Shown piece after piece: positions 9,696 to 13,397 of a DNA stretch of 13,397 nucleotides (the stretch's first letter is position 1; the number at the start of each line of letters is the position of its first letter). Source of the DNA: Deltaproteobacteria bacterium (GTDB taxonomy: Bacteria; Desulfobacterota; Desulfarculia; Desulfarculales; Desulfarculaceae); NCBI GenBank assembly GCA_020444165.1, contig JAHLLK010000110.1, positions 1 to 13,397 on the forward strand. The letters run 5' to 3'. The position numbers and the translations under genes were made by a program. The notes beneath the pieces were generated by a model. The model made no database searches. It saw only the letters and a program-made list of their open reading frames with translations, and was not told the origin of the DNA.

Positions 9696-11240
9696 CTAAC
9701 TCTCCGCCACCAGCAGGCTGAAAACGAACTTGGCCCCACCTCGTGGCCCGGCCGTGGCGGTCAGGTCGCCGCCGTGGGCCCGGGCCATGCGCCGGGCCAG
9801 GGCCAGGCCCAGGCCGGTGCCCCGCTCCTTGGTGCTGTAGAAGAGGTCGAAAAGCTGCTCCGGCTCGCCCGGCGGCAGGCCGGGCCCGGAATCGCTGACT
9901 TCCATGATGACCTGGGCGCCGGCGCGGCGCAAGGCCAGGCCGAGCTTGCCCTGGCCGTTCATGGCCTCCAGGGCGTTCATCACCAGGTTCAGGATGATCT
10001 GGCGCACCTGGTCGGGGTCGGCCTGCACCACGGGCAGGTTCGGCTCCACCGTGAGATCCACCTCCACCCCAGCGCGCAGGGGGTCGCCGGCCAGGAAATC
10101 CACCGCCGCCCGGGCCGACTCCTCCAGGTCCAGGGGCAGGCGCTGGGGCTCGCGGGGCCGGGTGTACTCCAACAGCCCGCTCACCACCCGTTCCAGGCGG
10201 TCCACCTCCTCCACCGCCACCTGGGCCATCTCGGCCTGGCGGGAGCCCGCCTCCTGGCCCTTGGCCAGGAACTGCACCAGGCCCCGCAGGGCGGACAGGG
10301 GGTTGCGCACCTCGTGGGCCACGCTGGCCGCCAGGCGTCCCACCGCGGCCAAATGGCCCTGGGCCGCCACTTCATCGCGCAGCCGATCCACTTCCCGCTC
10401 CCGGCGCCGAGCATAGAGCACCAGGAACAGGCCGGCTCCGCCGCCCACCACGAAGATCACCAGGGCCAGGGTGTAGGCCTGCCACAAATCGTTCGTCCGG
10501 GCCTCTTCATAGGCCGCGGTGGAAAGGGTCACCAGGGCGTAGGCCTTGGGCTGCGTCTCCACCGCCGCGTCCGCGCCGTTCTGGCCCTCCTCCGCGGGCA
10601 GGGCCTGGGTGCCGCCCGGCGCGCAGTAGGGCATCATGCCGCCGGACGTGGCCTGGCCGGCCGGCGCGCTTGGTTCCGGGGTGGCCACCCCCGCGCCGGG
10701 GCCCATGCCACGGCCGCCCATCCAGCGGCCCCCCCGGCCCCGTCCCAGACCCAGGCCCATGCCCCCTCCGCGCAGCGGCTCAAAGGCCCGGCCCACCACA
10801 TAGCGGCCGTCCAGGAACAAATCCAGGGGCTCCAGGCGGTCCACGGCCGTGCGGGCAGCCTGTGGCAGCTTTTTCAGGAGTTGGCCACCGGCGTCCGCGC
10901 CGCCCACGGCCTCGCCACAGCCAAAAGCCACAACGCGGCCCCGGGGGCTGATGATGGTGATGTCCTTCAGATGGGGCTGGAGGCTGACCTCCTCCACCAG
11001 ACTGGGCAGGATCTGTTCCCGGGGCATGTGGTGCCGGAGCCCCGCCCGCAAGGCCCCCTCCAGGGTCTGTACGATGAGGGAGCCCTGGATGGACAGGGCA
11101 TGGCGCATCAGCTCCTCGGTGCGCTGCAGGCGGCTGTAGGTGGTGATGCCCAGGACCGCCAGGAGCAGGACCATGACCCCGGCCAGCAAAAGCCCGCTCC
11201 AGGTGCTCTTGGGGGGGGTGTTCTGACCCGTGGCCGTCAT
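9696..11240 (-). CDS. Membrane sensor histidine kinase (ZraS/HydH-like)
   Basis: Encodes 514 residues. A transmembrane helix (about 14-36), an extracytoplasmic region (37-252) and a second helix (253-277) are followed by the kinase core: H-box ASVAHEVRNPLSAL with phospho-His309, N-box with Asn422 (NLVMNALEAM), G1 DSGPG (450-454) and G2 GTGLGLALA (474-482). The extracytoplasmic part starts as a PAS-like sensor (LKDITIISPRGRVVAF, 91-106) but carries an insert at about 157-205, rich in Gly, Arg and Met (GGGMGLGLGRGRGG... and GGMMPYC), which makes the protein longer than the roughly 460 residues of enterobacterial ZraS. The insert resembles in composition the tail of the neighbouring ZraP-like protein. 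Cys108 and Cys206 are candidate ligand or redox residues. It is co-transcribed with the response regulator with no gap. Confidence 0.93.
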   Translation of the reverse strand: MTATGQNTPPKSTWSGLLLAGVMVLLLAVLGITTYSRLQRTEELMRHALSIQGSLIVQTLEGALRAGLRHHMPREQILPSLVEEVSLQPHLKDITIISPRGRVVAFGCGEAVGGADAGGQLLKKLPQAARTAVDRLEPLDLFLDGRYVVGRAFEPLRGGGMGLGLGRGRGGRWMGGRGMGPGAGVATPEPSAPAGQATSGGMMPYCAPGGTQALPAEEGQNGADAAVETQPKAYALVTLSTAAYEEARTNDLWQAYTLALVIFVVGGGAGLFLVLYARRREREVDRLRDEVAAQGHLAAVGRLAASVAHEVRNPLSALRGLVQFLAKGQEAGSRQAEMAQVAVEEVDRLERVVSGLLEYTRPREPQRLPLDLEESARAAVDFLAGDPLRAGVEVDLTVEPNLPVVQADPDQVRQIILNLVMNALEAMNGQGKLGLALRRAGAQVIMEVSDSGPGLPPGEPEQLFDLFYSTKERGTGLGLALARRMARAHGGDLTATAGPRGGAKFVFSLLVAES

Positions 11241-11267
11241 GGGTTCCCGCCTTCCGTGGGTGGGGTT

Positions 11268-11298
11268 AAAAAAGGGGTCCGGGCGCGGCCCGGACCCC
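11268..11298 (-). terminator. Terminator between ZraP-like gene and kinase gene
   Basis: GGGGTCCGGG (11274-11283) pairs perfectly with CCCGGACCCC (11289-11298) around a 5-base loop. On the minus strand six T residues follow (complement of 11268-11273). It ends the abundant ZraP-like message; readthrough or a separate promoter would supply the kinase and regulator at lower level (inference). Confidence 0.9.
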
Positions 11299-11321
11299 CT
11301 ATCCTAGCTCATAATCCCGGC

Positions 11322-11843
11322 CTAGCGCCAGCAGCTCCCGGGGCCGTAGCCGCCGCGACCGTTGCCACCGCGGCCGTAACCGGCACCGTAGCCCGGGCAG
11401 TCGTTGGGGCCGTTGCCGTTGCAGGCGCCCGGACCGTAACCACCGCGGCCACCGCGGCCGAAGCCCATGCCGTAGCCCCGGCCCATGCCGCGGAAATCAG
11501 GGTTGGCGGCGGCGAAGTCATTGGCCTTCTTGGCCATCTGGGAGCGCAGATCCACCAGCTCGTTCTGCAGGGTCTTGACCTTGGCCGGATCAGCGTTCTC
11601 CTGAGACTCCAGGGCCCGGAGCTCGATGTTCTTGGTAGCGATCTGCTTGCGGAGGTCCAGGGTCTCGTTCAAGAAAGCCGAGCGAGCCTTGTCCAGCTTC
11701 TGCACCTGTTCCGGGGTCAGCTGCCGGCCGTAATAACCCTGGCCTGGACCGTTGGGGGTGGTATCGTCCGCCAGGGCCGGAATCACCAGCACGGCCACCA
11801 GGCTGAGGGCCGCCAAACTCGCCAGAACCTTTCTCGTCACCAT
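11322..11843 (-). CDS. Periplasmic Spy/CpxP/ZraP-family protein with Gly-rich tail
   Basis: Encodes 173 residues with a signal peptide (residues 1-25, ending in IPALA before DDTTP). The region 41-113 is helical and contains the family-like LTPEQVQKLDKARSAFLNETLDLRKQI and a heptad-rich second helix. The tail (118-173) is made of Gly, Arg, Tyr, Asn and Met repeats (RGMGRGYGMGFGRGGRGGYG) with three cysteines: Cys141, Cys149 and Cys171. Family members are periplasmic chaperones and, for ZraP, zinc-binding repressors of their own two-component system. No histidine occurs in the whole protein, so any metal site would have to use the cysteines or acidic residues. The start is firm: AGAGGAG lies 7 bases upstream of the ATG. 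It is led by a sigma-54 promoter and followed by a terminator, then the kinase and regulator genes, giving a zraP-zraS-zraR order on one strand. Confidence 0.85.
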   Translation of the reverse strand: MVTRKVLASLAALSLVAVLVIPALADDTTPNGPGQGYYGRQLTPEQVQKLDKARSAFLNETLDLRKQIATKNIELRALESQENADPAKVKTLQNELVDLRSQMAKKANDFAAANPDFRGMGRGYGMGFGRGGRGGYGPGACNGNGPNDCPGYGAGYGRGGNGRGGYGPGSCWR

Positions 11844-11910
11844 TATAAATCTCCTCTTTGTTCGTTTTGGTCGTTAGGGTAGTCGCGTCATCATTCGTGC
11901 CCTTTGCTAT

Positions 11911-11927
11911 AGCAGGGGTCGTGCCAA
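11911..11927 (-). promoter_or_regulatory. Sigma-54 (-24/-12) promoter of the ZraP-like gene
   Basis: On the minus strand the sequence reads TTGGCACGACCCCTGCT, matching the TGGCACG-N4-TTGC consensus with exact GG-N10-GC spacing. GG corresponds to plus positions 11924-11925 and GC to 11912-11913. The expected start site is near 11900, giving a leader of about 55 bases before the ATG. The regulator encoded downstream carries the GAFTGA loop needed to activate such a promoter. Confidence 0.88.
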
Positions 11928-11968
11928 GCGGAACCTGGCGAGGTTTGGGCGAGTTTTATCTATTTATT

Positions 11969-11994
11969 TTAATTGTTTAGCAATTGAGTTTTTT
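11969..11994 (+). other. Weak AT-rich hairpin with T tract
   Basis: AATTG (11971-11975) and CAATT (11981-11985) form a short stem followed within three bases by six T residues. No plus-strand gene precedes it. It could be a weak terminator or a site upstream of the sigma-54 promoter; no firm call. Confidence 0.25.
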
Positions 11995-12010
11995 CAGAGC
12001 CGCTGTGGGA

Positions 12011-12047
12011 GGAGCCGGAACGGTGCATAATTATTATGCGGCTCCGG
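12011..12047. promoter_or_regulatory. Palindrome upstream of sigma-54 promoter, candidate enhancer
   Basis: GCATAAT (12025-12031) and ATTATGC (12033-12039) form a perfect 15-bp palindrome centred on T12032. Outer arms CCGGA (12015-12019) with TCCGG (12043-12047), or GGAGCC (12011-12016) with GGCTCC (12040-12045), extend the dyad. It lies about 130 bp upstream of the expected start site of the ZraP-like gene, within the usual range for NtrC-family activator sites. Only one copy is seen, whereas such activators often use two. Confidence 0.45.
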
Positions 12048-12180
12048 GCAGGCGCGAGAATTTTTTTTGCTGCCAGGAGCGTCCCCGCCTCCCCGGGGCT
12101 TCCTCCCCGCGAGCCCCCGGCCGGGGCGGGGCCGGTCCTCCTGAGGGGCGCGGGGTCATAAATCTCGCCAAATCGAGGGT

Positions 12181-12400
12181 GATGCACGGTGCGTCCTGAA
12201 CCGTGCATCTTAAGCTGGTTGGCAAAGGCGTGGTTTGGCCAACCAGCACAAATCACTCTCCTTTTAGGATCGTGATTTGGCGGGCCAAGGATGGCGCGCC
12301 AAATTGCGCGGCTTTGAAAAAGCAAGCAATTTGAAAAACTTGACAAAACCACGCTTTTGTCAAGTTTGGTTGAAAAAGGCCATGGAGGGACTTTTTCAAC
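12181..12400. repeat. Chain of perfect, partly overlapping inverted repeats
   Basis: Arm pairs in order: 12181-12190 with 12200-12209 (10 bp); 12214-12223 with 12238-12247 (10 bp); 12249-12256 with 12272-12279 (8 bp); 12275-12282 with 12297-12304 (8 bp); 12300-12307 with 12326-12333 (8 bp, enclosing GCTTT-GAA-AAAGC at 12311-12323); 12336-12348 with 12355-12367 (13 bp); 12369-12378 with 12391-12400 (10 bp). All are perfect, their sequences differ, and adjacent ones share arm bases. They are neither identical CRISPR-type repeats nor a set of terminators, since T tracts are missing. Interpretation: structured RNA, repeat element or regulatory DNA; undecided. Confidence 0.8.
12280..12303. repeat. 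Inverted copy of the repeat at window start
   Basis: Matches the reverse complement of 1-24 at 23 of 24 bases (G12296 is the difference). It lies inside the fourth and fifth inverted repeats of the chain. The two copies differ by the orientation of the loop (AGGA here, TCCT there). Confidence 0.75.
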
Positions 12401-12461
12401 ATCCTGCTAGGGGCCGAAGGCGCACAACTAACCGCCGAAATAAGACATATGCCACTGTTTT

Positions 12462-12496
12462 AAATACAATATATTTGTATTTGCCGTGCATCGGCC
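12462..12496 (+). repeat. 26-bp direct repeat copy 2, fused to an AT-rich palindrome
   Basis: AAATACAA (12462-12469) and TTGTATTT (12475-12482) form an 8-bp inverted repeat with a 5-base AT spacer. The right half continues into GCCGTGCATCGGCC, and 12471-12496 matches 127-152 at 25 of 26 bases. In the first copy the left half is degenerate (CTACA) and three bases shorter in spacing. An operator is possible. Confidence 0.65.
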
Positions 12497-12830
12497 CCAA
12501 ATCAGGCAGCTGACGGTTTGTTTTCCCGCCGTGACGCCCCGGACCGGGCCGTGGCCGGGCCTTATCCTCCCTGCGAAAAAGCTCTTCTCCCCGAAAAAGG
12601 TACCGTTTCCGGGGCTCCCGAGGGTTCGCCGCGGCTTTTCGCCCCGCTCCACTCCCCCAAGCGGGTTTACAGGCCCTTGCACCTAATGCTATCCTCCAAA
12701 AATTGATAGCTGTATTTTAGCTAGAATTTAGTCAGAGATCTTGCTTGCGGCCTTGTACCGGCCCGGAGGCGCCGGATAAGAATTATGGCAACTTGTGGTT
12801 TCTGCTTGCTTAATTGCCTCCACTTGCATC

Positions 12831-12850
12831 GCGGGCCCCAAGAGGCCCGC
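12831..12850. repeat. GCGGGCC/GGCCCGC hairpin
   Basis: Perfect 7-bp arms (12831-12837 and 12844-12850) with a 6-base loop. The arms equal those of the hairpin at 5-24. No T tract follows. Confidence 0.55.
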
Positions 12851-12950
12851 CCAAGCGCGCCAACCAATGGGAGCGCCGCGCCGCCCGGCCAACCTAGGCG
12901 GCCAGGGCCCTGCCGCGGCGTTCCATTTCCGAAGTAGGAGGGCGAAGGGA

Positions 12951-13397
12951 ATGATCACATTTGGCAAAGGTAACCTACGCATCCCCAAATGGTCCAAGAG
13001 GGTGTTCATGGTGGCCGGCGGTTGCACCCCTTTCCGCAAGTACTTCCCCGAGTACAAGCTGGAAGAGCTGGTAATGATCGCCTTTAAAATGATGCTGGAG
13101 GACAACCAGCTGAAGCTCTCTCCGCGGGAAATCAAGGAAAGCATAAATTTCGCGGTATACGGGCAATTTGCCGACCATTTCCAAGATCAGCTCTTGTGTG
13201 AAGCCAAGGTGCACGATTACCTGGGTCTGGACCCGCTGTTCAACGTGGGTATCAAGACCGGCGGCGCCACTGGCGGTACCTCGGTGCTGATGGGCGCCCA
13301 GGCCATTGCCAGCGGTTACGCCAACTGCTGCCTGGTGGCGGGTTGGGAGCGCATGGACGAGGTGGACACCCGCACCGGCAACTTCTACATCTCCACC
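12951..13397 (+). CDS. Thiolase-fold protein, N-terminal part, lacking nucleophilic Cys
   Basis: The first 149 residues are present; the gene runs off the window. The start is firm: AGGAGG at 12936-12941 lies 9 bases before the ATG. The fold is that of the thiolase/SCP2-type superfamily: RVFMVAGGCTPFRKY (17-31), the YGQFADHFQDQ segment (70-80), a helix-dipole glycine stretch, then LMGAQAIASGYANCCLVAGWERMDEV (113-138). In true thiolases the nucleophile sits in a C-x-S-G-G type motif; here the aligned stretch is GGATGGTS (104-111), with Gly105 where Cys is expected. It may be a non-thiolytic member, such as the thiolase-like aldolases that pair with DUF35 proteins, or one subunit of a two-subunit thiolase. 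The partner gene would be downstream, outside the window. Confidence 0.78.
   Translation, partial: MITFGKGNLRIPKWSKRVFMVAGGCTPFRKYFPEYKLEELVMIAFKMMLEDNQLKLSPREIKESINFAVYGQFADHFQDQLLCEAKVHDYLGLDPLFNVGIKTGGATGGTSVLMGAQAIASGYANCCLVAGWERMDEVDTRTGNFYIST

Larger units (their letters stand above)
12401..12950. other. Intergenic stretch before the thiolase-like gene, no gene seen
   Basis: Open frames here are short, Pro/Arg-rich and lack ribosome sites, so no gene is called. It holds the second 26-bp repeat with a palindrome (12462-12496), an imperfect hairpin (12589-12614, CCCC/GAAA arms) and the GC-rich hairpin at 12831-12850. No convincing promoter for the thiolase-like gene is visible; a GG-N9-GC near 12798 has the wrong spacing for sigma-54. 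Confidence 0.5.

Noticed and set aside
11895..11900. Second sigma-54 promoter starting at another GGCACG (minus strand)
   Set aside because: The base pair ten bases after GG is GA, not GC, so the -12 element is missing.
12115..12126. CCCCGGCCGGGG palindrome as operator
   Set aside because: It lies in a very GC-rich stretch where such short self-complementary sequences arise by chance.
12181..12400. CRISPR array or integron attC cluster
   Set aside because: The dyads are not copies of one repeat, spacing is irregular, and there is no cas gene, integrase or cassette gene nearby.
12486..12686. Small plus-strand open frame in the long intergenic region
   Set aside because: Proline-rich, no ribosome site, and it begins inside the 26-bp repeat.
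12787..12810. Sigma-54 promoter for the thiolase-like gene
   Set aside because: The best match has GG-N9-GC, one base short of the required spacing.

Overview
The window looks like chromosomal DNA from a GC-rich, probably anaerobic Gram-negative bacterium, most likely a Desulfobacterota (deltaproteobacterial) sulfate-reducer-type lineage. That placement is inferred from the thiazole synthase, which has the sulfide-using His form, from a truncated kinase with a 'YVTKPYxxGxxIVDL' tail that I associate with deltaproteobacterial signalling proteins, from the sigma-54 two-component locus, and from the thiolase-like gene at the right edge. There is no rRNA or tRNA, and no transposase or CRISPR array. 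All coding regions share a similar GC-rich codon use, while two intergenic regions (1-245 and 11930-12830) are locally AT-rich and full of inverted repeats.

Layout. Positions 1-259 are non-coding, with repeats shared with the far end of the window and a terminator. Two minus-strand genes follow: a class I aspartate-type aminotransferase (260-1453) and a small PilZ-domain protein (1667-2065). Positions 2275-3276 form a self-contained thiamine unit: promoter, TPP riboswitch, intrinsic terminator and a Thi4-type thiazole synthase. A shared terminator separates it from a translationally coupled minus-strand pair: a DUF484/GAF-like protein with a histidine-kinase DHp domain but no ATPase domain, then a HIT-family hydrolase. 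On the plus strand a nitrilase-family amidase and an AI-2E-type permease overlap by 4 bases, followed by glgC (ADP-glucose pyrophosphorylase). A strong bidirectional terminator closes glgC and the convergent locus on the other side.

Positions 8334-11927 (minus strand) are a ZraPSR-like envelope-stress or metal-response module: a Spy/CpxP/ZraP-type periplasmic protein behind a near-consensus sigma-54 promoter, a terminator, then a membrane histidine kinase and an NtrC-family sigma-54 activator. The kinase's extracytoplasmic domain carries a Gly/Met/Arg-rich insert that resembles the C-terminal tail of the ZraP-like protein. Upstream of the sigma-54 promoter is a 15-bp palindrome at an enhancer-like distance.

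Between this locus and the partial thiolase-like gene (12951 to the window end) lie about 1.1 kb without a credible gene. Its core, 12181-12400, is an almost uninterrupted chain of perfect inverted repeats with overlapping arms. Pieces of it recur near the left edge (positions 1-24 in inverted orientation, 127-152 in direct orientation) and, more loosely, at 2159-2226. This repeat mosaic is the least explained structure in the window. The thiolase-like protein appears to have Gly where the thiolase nucleophilic Cys should be, so it may not be a thiolase in function.
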